5,343 nucleotides of DNA from CAZLMF01 sp964560565 (GTDB taxonomy: Bacteria; Bacillota; Clostridia; Oscillospirales; Ruminococcaceae): contig CAZLMF010000101.1 in assembly GCA_964560565.1 (NCBI GenBank), positions 1 to 5,343 of the forward strand. The letters are read 5' to 3'. A program made the position numbers and the translations under genes. Of the stretch, positions 1 through 5,322 are shown piece by piece (position 1 is the stretch's first letter; each line of letters starts with the position of its first letter). The notes beneath the pieces were generated by a model that saw nothing but the letters and a program-made list of their open reading frames with translations, had not been told where the DNA came from and made no database searches.

Positions 1-2
1 TA

Positions 3-593
3 GTAGTCAATGACAAAGACACATCTTTTACAGTAGAAACTTATGCTTTAAATTATAATACACAAGTAAAAACAGACGATTGGCAGTATGTTGTACTTAC
101 AGATGACAAAATAGCAAGTCATAACGAGGAGCAGACAGTTGACACCATAATCTTTGAAATGGACTTTGAGCCAAATGAGGAATATGATGTGATAGTTTCT
201 TACCGCTACCGTCTGGGAGGGTATCCCGATTATGACTTCAACGTAAAGAATGGTGTAATTAAATACTACCTTGCGCCTGCGGCTATGTGGAAGGATTTTT
301 CAAACCTTACCATAAACCTATATCTTGATGAGGATATGCCGGTTGTCGCAAGAAGCAATCTTAAATTTGAAAAGGTGGGTACACGTACCTATCAATATAT
401 CTCAGATAAACTTCCCAAAGAAAACTTAGAGATTGTCATTGACGAAAACTGGTGGCAAACTATTTTCAGCACTTTAAGAAGCCCGTATTTACCCATGACT
501 CTTATGATGTTTTCACCATTTATTGTAGTAGTTCTGGCAGTTGGTATCTTTATAGTTTGGTGCTTGTGTAAAAGGAAAAAGCATAAGAGTTAA
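3..593 (+). CDS. C-terminal part of a membrane-anchored surface protein (5' end outside window)
   Basis: The reading frame is open from base 3 to the TAA at 591-593, so this is the last 196 residues of a longer protein. An ATG at 159 exists, but the frame continues upstream of it with normal-looking coding sequence and no ribosome site precedes it, so it is not the start. The visible part is rich in Asp, Tyr, Thr and Asn and alternates hydrophobic and polar residues, which suggests an extracellular beta-rich domain. A hydrophobic helix follows (about residues 164-189 of the fragment, around LMMFSPFIVVVLAVGIF) and then a basic tail, KRKKHKS. This is the usual arrangement for a single-pass protein with its domain outside and a short cytoplasmic tail, and it implies an N-terminal signal peptide left of the window. 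I do not recognise the family. There is no LPXTG motif, so anchoring is by the helix. No convincing terminator follows the gene. Confidence 0.8.
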   Translation, partial: VVNDKDTSFTVETYALNYNTQVKTDDWQYVVLTDDKIASHNEEQTVDTIIFEMDFEPNEEYDVIVSYRYRLGGYPDYDFNVKNGVIKYYLAPAAMWKDFSNLTINLYLDEDMPVVARSNLKFEKVGTRTYQYISDKLPKENLEIVIDENWWQTIFSTLRSPYLPMTLMMFSPFIVVVLAVGIFIVWCLCKRKKHKS

Positions 594-646
594 CATCAGG
601 GATTATAAGCATAACACGAATTGAAGTATCTGCATTTTTTCGCATG

Positions 647-662
647 ACTTCTTTACTTCTTT
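647..662. repeat. Two tandem copies of an 8-bp unit (ACTTCTTT)
   Basis: ACTTCTTT occurs at 647-654 and again at 655-662 in the gap between the surface-protein gene and the small 88-residue gene. It is a short pyrimidine-rich duplication with no recognised function and may be only a replication-slippage product. Confidence 0.5.
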
Positions 663-710
663 CTATATAGCACTAGGAATTTGTATAAATACTTCTGAAT
701 TTACAAATGC

Positions 711-722
711 TATAATTATAAT
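711..722 (+). promoter_or_regulatory. Possible promoter -10 region (two abutting TATAAT boxes)
   Basis: Two perfect TATAAT hexamers sit end to end at 711-716 and 717-722, just before the ribosome site of the 88-residue gene. No good -35 box lies at standard distance: TTCTGA at 693-698 is 18 bp from the second box but matches TTGACA poorly. Initiation about 6-8 bases downstream would give a very short leader. The rest of the 147-bp gap (594-740) shows only a short tandem repeat and no clear terminator. Confidence 0.45.
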
Positions 723-726
723 CTAT

Positions 727-733
727 AAAGGAG
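727..733 (+). promoter_or_regulatory. Ribosome binding site for the 88-residue gene
   Basis: AAAGGAG lies 7 bases before the ATG at 741, which is ideal spacing. It supports both the start choice and the reality of this small gene. Confidence 0.8.
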
Positions 734-740
734 AATAATT

Positions 741-1007
741 ATGGATCGTGAAACATTAATGCAAGAAGTCAAGAATATATATGCCAGTATTTCTCAACAG
801 GAAACACAACAATACTTTTCTCAAGCAAACAGTACTGTCAATAGTGTTAACCCGGAAAAGTATTATGAGGATATACTTAATATGGTTTTAAACGAGATTT
901 CAGCCGGCACATTTGACCGTTTTCAATCTGGAAGAGCTATAATAGATGCAGTTTCAAATGATAAACGCAAATGGTTACCGCAATGGAATGAATCAATAGA
1001 AGGATAA
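741..1007 (+). CDS. Small soluble protein of unknown function (88 aa)
   Basis: The protein is 88 residues long and starts at an ATG with a well-placed AAAGGAG. It has no signal peptide, membrane segment, cysteine or metal-binding motif. The composition is polar and acidic, with Gln- and Asn-rich N-terminal stretches (SQQETQQYFSQAN, about residues 18-30), and it is probably mostly helical. The C-terminal half (around EISAGTFDRFQSGRAIIDAV and DKRKWLPQW) looks like a compact conserved core. I do not recognise the family and assign no function. The gene appears to be transcribed alone: a possible promoter lies just upstream and a hairpin terminator begins 24 bases after the stop. It could be a complete small protein or the surviving end of a larger family. 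The ribosome site and flanking signals make a functional gene more likely than a remnant. Confidence 0.75.
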   Translation: MDRETLMQEVKNIYASISQQETQQYFSQANSTVNSVNPEKYYEDILNMVLNEISAGTFDRFQSGRAIIDAVSNDKRKWLPQWNESIEG

Positions 1008-1031
1008 TGATTGCAATTATTTTAACTTAAC

Positions 1032-1064
1032 AAAACCGCTTAAACTAATGTTTAAGTGGTTTTT
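1032..1064 (+). terminator. Rho-independent terminator after the 88-residue gene
   Basis: A 14-bp stem pairs 1032-1045 with 1050-1063 around a TAAT loop, with one G-U wobble, and its 3' arm runs into a T-tract (1060-1064). The A-rich 5' arm and T-rich 3' arm could also support termination on the other strand. The last two T's are also the first bases of the following promoter's -35 box. Confidence 0.85.
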
Positions 1065-1091
1065 GATTTCACTTGACTTGTGTGATATAAT
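1063..1091 (+). promoter_or_regulatory. Sigma-A-type promoter of the PII-like/antiporter operon
   Basis: TTGATT at 1063-1068 and TATAAT at 1086-1091 are separated by exactly 17 bp, and a TG at 1083-1084 gives an extended -10 (TGATATAAT). This is the best promoter in the window. Transcription should start near 1098, leaving a leader of about 45 bases before the PII-like gene, too short for a typical riboswitch. The TTGACT at 1073-1078 is better by sequence as a -35 box but stands only 7 bp from the TATAAT, so it is probably not used. Confidence 0.8.
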
Positions 1092-1128
1092 TATTAAAAG
1101 GTCCTACATCTTTAATAAATCAATTTAA

Positions 1129-1134
1129 TAGGAG
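1129..1134 (+). promoter_or_regulatory. Ribosome binding site that fixes the PII-like start
   Basis: TAGGAG ends at 1134. A GTG at 1134 in the right frame overlaps this site and so cannot be the start. The GTG at 1143 is 8 bases downstream and in frame, so it is chosen. An out-of-frame ATG at 1141 lies between them and overlaps the GTG. Confidence 0.75.
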
Positions 1135-1142
1135 TGATATAT

Positions 1143-1481
1143 GTGCAATTATTACTAATCGTGTTAAATAAGGTTGAAAAGCTTGATGATCTGCTTGAAA
1201 AGTTAATGGAGCACGGTTTCACAGGCGCAACCATTATTAATAGCACTGGCATGATGAAAGCCCTTGCCAAAAACATGGAGAATTATCCGATATTCGGCTC
1301 CCTGCGGTTTTTAATTAATCTTGAAAGAGATGAAAGCAAAACAATTTTCATGGTACTTAAGGATGAGCTTATTGATAAAGCCAAAGACACAGTAAAGGAA
1401 GTTATTGGAGATTTATCTGAGCCGGATACGGCAATCTTATTTACAATACCAGTATCTTCTGTGGAAGGGATTGGTTTTTAG
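1143..1481 (+). CDS. PII-like signalling protein, probable regulator of the adjacent antiporter
   Basis: The 112-residue product has the length and strand/helix order (beta-alpha-beta-beta-alpha-beta) of PII-superfamily proteins. These are trimeric cytosolic sensors that bind adenine nucleotides in clefts between subunits and often control a transporter. Strand 1 is about residues 2-8 (QLLLIVL) and helix 1 about 11-24. Strand 2 carries TGATIINSTGM (27-37), like the GxT-type segment of PII proteins. A short loop at about 38-52 stands where the T-loop would be, followed by strand KTIFMVL (66-72), helix 74-88, and GDLSEPDTAILFTIPV (89-104), which resembles the PII B-loop and last strand. The canonical PII uridylylation tyrosine context (RGAEY) is absent, so classical nitrogen-type modification is not expected. 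The gene is first in an operon and ends two bases before the antiporter ATG. Membership of the PII-like fold is fairly secure; the ligand is unknown. The start is GTG 1143, not the GTG at 1134 inside the ribosome site. Confidence 0.8.
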   Translation: MQLLLIVLNKVEKLDDLLEKLMEHGFTGATIINSTGMMKALAKNMENYPIFGSLRFLINLERDESKTIFMVLKDELIDKAKDTVKEVIGDLSEPDTAILFTIPVSSVEGIGF

Positions 1482-1483
1482 AA

Positions 1484-2650
1484 ATGAATACTTTGTTTTA
1501 TTTAGCTCTGATTTTATTCTCAGGGCTTATTTGCGGCCGTGCAGTTAAACTGATAAAGCTGCCAAATGTAACAGGCTATTTAATTGCAGGCTTGCTGATA
1601 GGTCCATATGTATTAAATTTAATCCCAAAGGGTGTTGTTACAGACTTTGAGTTAATATCTGAAATAGCTCTTTCTTTTATAGCTTTTTCCATTGGTGCTG
1701 AGTTTAAGTTCTCCTACTTAAAGCGAGTTGGGGTTACTCCTGTAATCATAGCTATCTTTGAAGCGCTTACAGCATCTATTTTAGTAACTGTAGTTCTTGT
1801 TCTGTTTGGCTTTAGTTTTCAGGTTTCGCTACTTTTAGGCGCAATTGCTGCTGCTACTGCACCTGCCGCAACAATAATGGTAGTCAAGCAATATAAGGCT
1901 AAAGGGCCTGTAACTGATACTTTGCTTAGTGTTGTTGCGCTGGACGACGCGGTGGCGCTTATCGCCTTTGGGCTTTCAATGGCGGTAGTAAATTCAATGC
2001 AAAACCCTGGACAAACTTCAATGGCAATCACTGTTGCCATGCCAATAGTTGAGATTTTAAGCTCCATTGTTTTAGGTTTTATATTGGGTCTGCTCTTTAA
2101 TTTCCCCCTTAAATTCTTTAAAAAAGATTCAAACAGGCTTATAATAACCCTGGGGTTTGTATTTTTAGGCTCTGCAATTGCAACTATGCTTGGTTTATCC
2201 TCCCTGTTGTTATGTATGAGCATGGGTGCAGCAGTAATCAACACAAGCAAGTCAGCTGAATCCATTTTTAAAGTTGTTGATGGTATCACTGCTCCTATAT
2301 TTTTAATGTTCTTCGTGGTTTCAGGTGCAGAGCTTGATATTACCATTCTCCCCAGTATTGGCTTGATAGGTGTTTTATACCTAGTATTTAGGGTTGTGGG
2401 CAAGATTACAGGCGCTTATGTAGGTTCTACCATTACAAAAGCAACAGAAAACGTTAAAAAGTATATAGGGCTTACCCTCATTCCGCAGGCTGGTGTTGCA
2501 ATCGGTCTTTCACTGATAGCATCCCAAATGTTGCCTGAGTATGGAACGACCATCAGGGCAGTAGTTTTATGCGCCACGTTGGTTTATGAGCTTGTCGGCC
2601 CTGCAATAACCAAAATCGGACTTAAAAAAGCAGGAGAAATAAACGAATAG
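1484..2650 (+). CDS. CPA2-family monovalent cation/proton antiporter (Na_H_Exchanger domain only)
   Basis: This 388-residue integral membrane protein should exchange Na+ or K+ for H+ across the cytoplasmic membrane. About 13 hydrophobic segments span the length. Family marks include LPNVTGYLIAGLLIGP (26-41), the discontinuous-helix segment AAATAPAAT (122-130), and DD at 154-155 in VVALDDAVALI. In characterised relatives such as NapA, paired acidic residues here bind the ion and go with electrogenic transport. Also present are R303/K307 (RVVGK) in a late helix and TLIPQAGVAIGL (331-342). The protein stops right after the membrane domain (tail KKAGEINE). It has no RCK/TrkA-N or TrkA-C domain, unlike the roughly 600-residue KefB/KefC transporters. 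It follows the PII-like gene by 2 bp, so translation is probably coupled; GGAAGGGA at 1463-1470 is a ribosome site at rather long spacing (13 bases). Ion preference cannot be read from sequence. KefB-type glutathione-gated efflux is less likely without the soluble domain. Confidence 0.92.
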   Translation: MNTLFYLALILFSGLICGRAVKLIKLPNVTGYLIAGLLIGPYVLNLIPKGVVTDFELISEIALSFIAFSIGAEFKFSYLKRVGVTPVIIAIFEALTASILVTVVLVLFGFSFQVSLLLGAIAAATAPAATIMVVKQYKAKGPVTDTLLSVVALDDAVALIAFGLSMAVVNSMQNPGQTSMAITVAMPIVEILSSIVLGFILGLLFNFPLKFFKKDSNRLIITLGFVFLGSAIATMLGLSSLLLCMSMGAAVINTSKSAESIFKVVDGITAPIFLMFFVVSGAELDITILPSIGLIGVLYLVFRVVGKITGAYVGSTITKATENVKKYIGLTLIPQAGVAIGLSLIASQMLPEYGTTIRAVVLCATLVYELVGPAITKIGLKKAGEINE

Positions 2651-2671
2651 CGAGTATATCTCATTAAACCT

Positions 2672-2699
2672 AAAGCCACCCAACGATTGGGTGGCTTTT
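2672..2699 (+). terminator. Rho-independent terminator of the PII-like/antiporter operon
   Basis: A perfect 12-bp stem (2672-2683 with 2687-2698, AAAGCCACCCAA and its complement) closes a CGA triloop and ends in TTTT. It begins 21 bases after the antiporter stop. With an A-run on one arm and a T-run on the other it may work in both directions, but only plus-strand genes flank it. Confidence 0.92.
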
Positions 2700-2780
2700 C
2701 GATGATTTACAATAGATTCAGCTTGTCTAATATATTGTATTGTTTTTGTCTTTACTGCTCTTTTTCTCCGCTTGCAATTA

Positions 2781-2804
2781 TGCTATAATACAACTGGGTA
2801 TAAT
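2781..2804 (+). promoter_or_regulatory. Probable promoter region of the translesion polymerase operon
   Basis: An extended -10 box (TGC then TATAAT, 2781-2789) is followed by a second TATAAT at 2799-2804. The matching -35 for the first box falls in a T-rich stretch (2761-2766) and is weak; the second box has TTGCAA at 2772-2777, but 21 bp away, which is too far. Initiation from the first box would give a leader of about 60 bases. No palindrome of the Gram-positive LexA type (GAAC-N4-GTTC) is visible in 2700-2854, so SOS control is not supported by the sequence here. Confidence 0.5.
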
Positions 2805-2843
2805 TATGTTATCATCGCCTTTTCACACACATTATCACAGATT

Positions 2844-2850
2844 GGGGGAG
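2844..2850 (+). promoter_or_regulatory. Ribosome binding site of the polymerase gene
   Basis: GGGGGAG lies 4 bases before the ATG at 2855. The spacing is short but workable, and the conserved N-terminus (YYLCIDLKSFYASVE) begins right after this start, so no other start fits. Confidence 0.75.
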
Positions 2851-2854
2851 CAAA

Positions 2855-4132
2855 ATGGACAAACAACGTTATTATCTTTGTATAGACTTGAAATCCTTCT
2901 ATGCTTCCGTTGAGTGCGTGGAAAGAGGGCTTGACCCCATGACTACCAATCTTGTGGTTGCTGACCCTGAACGCTCGGATAAAACCATTTGCCTTGCAAT
3001 TACCCCTGCTATGAAGGCGCTTGGCATCCGCAACCGATGCCGTGTGTTTGAAATACCTAAGAATGTTGAGTATATCATGGCGTCCCCTCGTATGCAGAAG
3101 TATATCGATTATTCTGCGGAGATTTACGGGATTTACCTCAAGTACATTTCAAAGGAAGATATTCATGTGTACTCTATTGACGAGGCTTTTTTAGATGTGA
3201 CTAGCTACCTTTCCACCTATAAGCTAACGCCAAAGGAGTTGGCAGTGAAGCTTATGTCGGAGGTGCTTGAAACAGTCGGTGTGCGTGCCACTTGCGGCAT
3301 TGGGACCAACTTATACCTCACTAAAATTGCACTTGATATTACCGCAAAGCATTCGCCAGACTTTATCGGGTTCCTTGACGAGGATTTATATAGGCAAACC
3401 CTGTGGCACCACCAGCCTATTACGGATTTTTGGCGGGTGGGTGCAGGCACTGCTGCACGGCTAAAAAAACTTGGTATTTACAATATGGAGCAGGTGGCAC
3501 ACGCTGATGAGGATACGCTTTACAAAGCCTTTGGCATTGATGCGGAGCTACTCATTGACCACGCTTGGGGGCGTGAGCCTACAACCATTGCTGATATTAA
3601 GGCGTATAAACCTAAAACAAACTGTCTTACAAGCGGGCAGGTTTTAATGCGTGATTATTCCTTTGAGGAAGGCAAGCTCATTATACGCGAAATGATGGAT
3701 TTGATGTGCCTTGACCTTGTGGATAAGGAGCTTGTCACAGGTTCAGTTACAATACAGGTAGGGTATTCCAATGCCCTAAATGCAGAGCCCGCTAAGGGCA
3801 CGGCTTCTTTTGGAATCGAAACAAGCTCAGACGGCGTGATTATTCCTGCTGTGGCAAGCCTTTACGAGCGCATTGTTGACCGCAGAAAGCCTATCCGCAG
3901 GGTTAGCGTATGTTGTAATAGAGTTATCCCTGAGCAGCTGCAAAGCAAGCAGCTTAGCTTGTTTGAGTGCGCAAGTAAGAACCTTGAGCGTGACCATAAG
4001 GCACAAAAGGCTGTAATCGGTATAAAAAAGCGTTACGGCAAAAATGCCATCTTCAAGGGCATGAACCTTCGAGATGGTGCGACTACAATGGAGCGCAACA
4101 GGCAGATTGGGGGTCATAAAAGTGGGGAGTAA
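2855..4132 (+). CDS. Y-family translesion DNA polymerase (UmuC/DinB-like, Firmicutes type)
   Basis: This 425-residue protein copies past damaged template bases that stall the replicative polymerase, at the cost of accuracy. The palm carries the metal-binding carboxylates: D11 in CIDLKSFYASVE, and D109/E110 in VYSIDEAFLDV. Y16 stands at the steric-gate position that excludes ribonucleotides. NRCRVFEIP (60-68) belongs to the finger region, and CGIGTNLYLTKIALD (147-161) precedes the thumb. WRVGAGTAARLKKLGI (193-208) is the thumb helix-hairpin-helix. The little-finger domain covers roughly 255-355. QLSLF at 366-370 is a near-ideal beta-clamp-binding motif. The tail GMNLRDGATTMERNRQIGGHK is typical of the Firmicutes UmuC-like group that travels with YolD proteins. 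Length is normal and no catalytic residue is missing, so it should be active. The YolD-like gene overlaps its 3' end. It is closer to the UmuC/UvrX group than to DinB (Pol IV), but an exact name is not assigned. Confidence 0.95.
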   Translation: MDKQRYYLCIDLKSFYASVECVERGLDPMTTNLVVADPERSDKTICLAITPAMKALGIRNRCRVFEIPKNVEYIMASPRMQKYIDYSAEIYGIYLKYISKEDIHVYSIDEAFLDVTSYLSTYKLTPKELAVKLMSEVLETVGVRATCGIGTNLYLTKIALDITAKHSPDFIGFLDEDLYRQTLWHHQPITDFWRVGAGTAARLKKLGIYNMEQVAHADEDTLYKAFGIDAELLIDHAWGREPTTIADIKAYKPKTNCLTSGQVLMRDYSFEEGKLIIREMMDLMCLDLVDKELVTGSVTIQVGYSNALNAEPAKGTASFGIETSSDGVIIPAVASLYERIVDRRKPIRRVSVCCNRVIPEQLQSKQLSLFECASKNLERDHKAQKAVIGIKKRYGKNAIFKGMNLRDGATTMERNRQIGGHKSGE

Positions 4133-4457
4133 ACCTAGAGCTAAAATGCCCATAGCCGAGCGTGCAAAGCAGTTTATGCCCTTTGCAGCTGTTGGCGGTC
4201 TTGAAAAAGCGCTTGTGAAAAAGGAGAAAATCATTGTGCCAAAGATAGAGCTATCCGAGGAAATGGCAGAGGAGCTAAATCAAAAGCTAATCTCCCTTAA
4301 AAAAGGGTGTGTTTGCACAATTACCTACTTTTACGACAATGAGTATATACAGGTAACAGGCGCCGTTGCACTGTTTGACAAATTAAATCGCAGCTTAAGA
4401 ATAGTGGATACCAAAATACCCTTTGATGATATTTTGGATATTGTGATTTTAGAGTAG
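4122..4457 (+). CDS. YolD-like protein, putative partner of the Y-family polymerase
   Basis: The start is set at the GTG at 4122, preceded by GGGGG at 4109-4113 (spacing 8), and gives 111 residues that overlap the polymerase end by 11 bp. An ATG at 4074 is in frame, but the 16 residues it would add are only the polymerase tail read in another frame. The conserved YolD-type N-terminus, RAKMPIAERAKQFMPFAAV (6-24), follows the GTG at once; ATG 4146 would cut into it. The rest is a charged helix (about 25-60), then strands GCVCTITYFYDNEYIQVTG and LRIVDTKIPFDDILDI, a pattern common at the C-end of this family. The biochemical role is poorly known. The consistent pairing with UmuC-like polymerases has led to the proposal that YolD does the job of UmuD, which is absent in these bacteria. 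Overlapping frames imply translational coupling and roughly matched synthesis. Confidence 0.88.
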   Translation: MGSKPRAKMPIAERAKQFMPFAAVGGLEKALVKKEKIIVPKIELSEEMAEELNQKLISLKKGCVCTITYFYDNEYIQVTGAVALFDKLNRSLRIVDTKIPFDDILDIVILE

Positions 4458-4467
4458 TTTGAGAGGC

Positions 4468-5202
4468 TTACCGCAATTCATCTAACAGCTCAAGCATTTC
4501 CTCCCACTCTTGAATGTGCAGATGCTTGCATTTAGGAGCGGCTTTATTGGAGCGGTCTTTATGGTTCTTTTCAGTAGCGTTATCATACCAAATTGGGAAA
4601 ATCCCCACCTGTGATGCGCCCTCCACGTCTGCCTGCGGATTGTCACCGCAATACCATACCTCACTGGGGTTAAGCTCCGCTTTAATAAGCGCAAGCTCGA
4701 ACAAATACCTGCTGGGCTTGCGGAATAAATAATCACTTGAAGCGATCACAAACTCGAAATGATTGTTGGGCAAAAGGCGGTTAATTCTTTTGGTAAGCGC
4801 TTGCCCTGACCATCCAATATTGCTTATTACTGCACTTCTAATATTGTGGCAATTTATGTAGTCAAGCATTTTGTCTGCACCGGGCATAACTGCACCGGCA
4901 GTGCAAGCATCCCAAAACACTGTTTCGATTTCATGGGGTGAAAGCGAAAATTCAAGCCCCAGATACTCATAAAGAAAGCGGTCACCGACAAGTGCGGAAA
5001 CGTCATACCCAAGCTCTCGTATGCGTTCAATATGCTCGCCGAAAACCATATCCGCACCTCTTTGCAGCTCCTGCACGGTGCAATTGTTCTTGTTTACAGT
5101 AGCATGCTTTAGCAGCTCCACATTGCCACGCATTGAATCCCAACCAGGCTCATATAAAAGTGTGTGCCCGTAATCGAATATTATCATTTTAGGGTAAGTC
5201 AT
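4468..5202 (-). CDS. HAD-superfamily hydrolase (probable phosphatase, variant motif I)
   Basis: This 244-residue cytosolic protein has the four HAD motifs in order. Motif I is FDYGHTLL (nucleophile D10), motif II SN at 127-128 (VISNIGWSG), motif III K162 (LFRKPSRYLF), and motif IV GDNPQADVEGA (D187 and D192). About residues 15-100 form a helical C1 cap, and MPGADKMLDYI (106-116) is the usual lead into motif II. Such enzymes remove phosphate from small metabolites through an aspartyl-phosphate. Motif I has Gly at position 12, where most phosphatases have the general-acid Asp (DxDxT). Variants of this kind are known in the superfamily, but the gap makes the reaction less certain. The start is well supported by AGGAGGG on the minus strand at 5209-5215, six bases upstream. 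The gene stands alone on the minus strand and converges with the YolD-like gene. The substrate cannot be predicted. Confidence 0.9.
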   Translation of the reverse strand: MTYPKMIIFDYGHTLLYEPGWDSMRGNVELLKHATVNKNNCTVQELQRGADMVFGEHIERIRELGYDVSALVGDRFLYEYLGLEFSLSPHEIETVFWDACTAGAVMPGADKMLDYINCHNIRSAVISNIGWSGQALTKRINRLLPNNHFEFVIASSDYLFRKPSRYLFELALIKAELNPSEVWYCGDNPQADVEGASQVGIFPIWYDNATEKNHKDRSNKAAPKCKHLHIQEWEEMLELLDELR

Positions 5203-5208
5203 GGTTTG

Positions 5209-5215
5209 CCCTCCT
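5209..5215 (-). promoter_or_regulatory. Strong ribosome binding site of the HAD hydrolase gene
   Basis: The plus strand reads CCCTCCT, giving AGGAGGG on the minus strand, 6 bases before the ATG whose complement is 5200-5202. It is the strongest ribosome site in the window. Confidence 0.88.
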
Positions 5216-5227
5216 ATATTAAAGTTT

Positions 5228-5285
5228 CTTATAAGTTCGCTATAACAATGTAGTAAATTATTACACGGTTTTATTTTGTATTCAA
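5228..5285 (-). promoter_or_regulatory. Candidate promoters of the HAD hydrolase gene
   Basis: Two minus-strand candidates are visible. The outer has TTGAAT (complement of 5280-5285) and AATAAT (5257-5262) with a 17-bp spacer. The inner has TTTACT (5252-5257) and TATAAG (5228-5233) with an 18-bp spacer, which would start transcription shortly before the ribosome site. Both match consensus only moderately, and sequence alone does not decide between them. Confidence 0.5.
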
Positions 5286-5292
5286 CGTAATG

Positions 5293-5322
5293 AAAAAGCC
5301 CACGCTATTGCGTGGACTTTTT
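5293..5322 (-). terminator. Hairpin terminator, best read on the minus strand
   Basis: A 13-bp stem pairs 5293-5305 with 5310-5322 around a 4-base loop. On the minus strand the one imperfect pair is a G-U wobble and the hairpin ends in TTTTT. On the plus strand the same position is a C-A mismatch, so the minus reading is favoured. It would close a minus-strand gene to the right of the window, 8 bp before the outer HAD promoter candidate. Bidirectional use cannot be excluded. Bases 5323-5343 show nothing recognisable. Confidence 0.72.

Noticed and set aside
620..650. Weak hairpin around TGCATTTTTTCGCA as a terminator of the surface-protein gene
   Set aside because: Only a few base pairs form, and the T-run lies in the loop rather than after the stem.
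1073..1091. TTGACT (1073-1078) as the -35 box for TATAAT at 1086
   Set aside because: The spacer is only 7 bp; TTGATT at 1063 has the correct 17-bp spacing.
1134..1142. GTG at 1134 as the start of the PII-like protein
   Set aside because: It overlaps the ribosome binding site GGAG itself; the in-frame GTG at 1143 has proper spacing and begins at the conserved first strand.
1098..1142. Riboswitch or other leader RNA before the PII-like gene
   Set aside because: The predicted leader is about 45 bases, AT-rich, with no stable stem.
1819..2403. Long minus-strand open frame inside the antiporter gene
   Set aside because: Its product is a Thr/Ile/Ser-rich shadow of the hydrophobic plus-strand codons, and the plus-strand antiporter is unmistakable.
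4074..4121. ATG at 4074 as the start of the YolD-like protein
   Set aside because: The extra residues are the conserved polymerase tail read in another frame, with no ribosome site nearby and nothing YolD-like before the GTG at 4122.
3827..4234. Minus-strand open frame across the polymerase/YolD junction
   Set aside because: It overlaps two well-supported plus-strand genes and has no recognisable domain.
4411..4437. Inverted repeat CCAAAATA / TATTTTGG near the end of the YolD-like gene as a terminator
   Set aside because: The 8-bp stem is AT-rich with an 11-base loop and no T-run after it, and it lies within conserved coding sequence.
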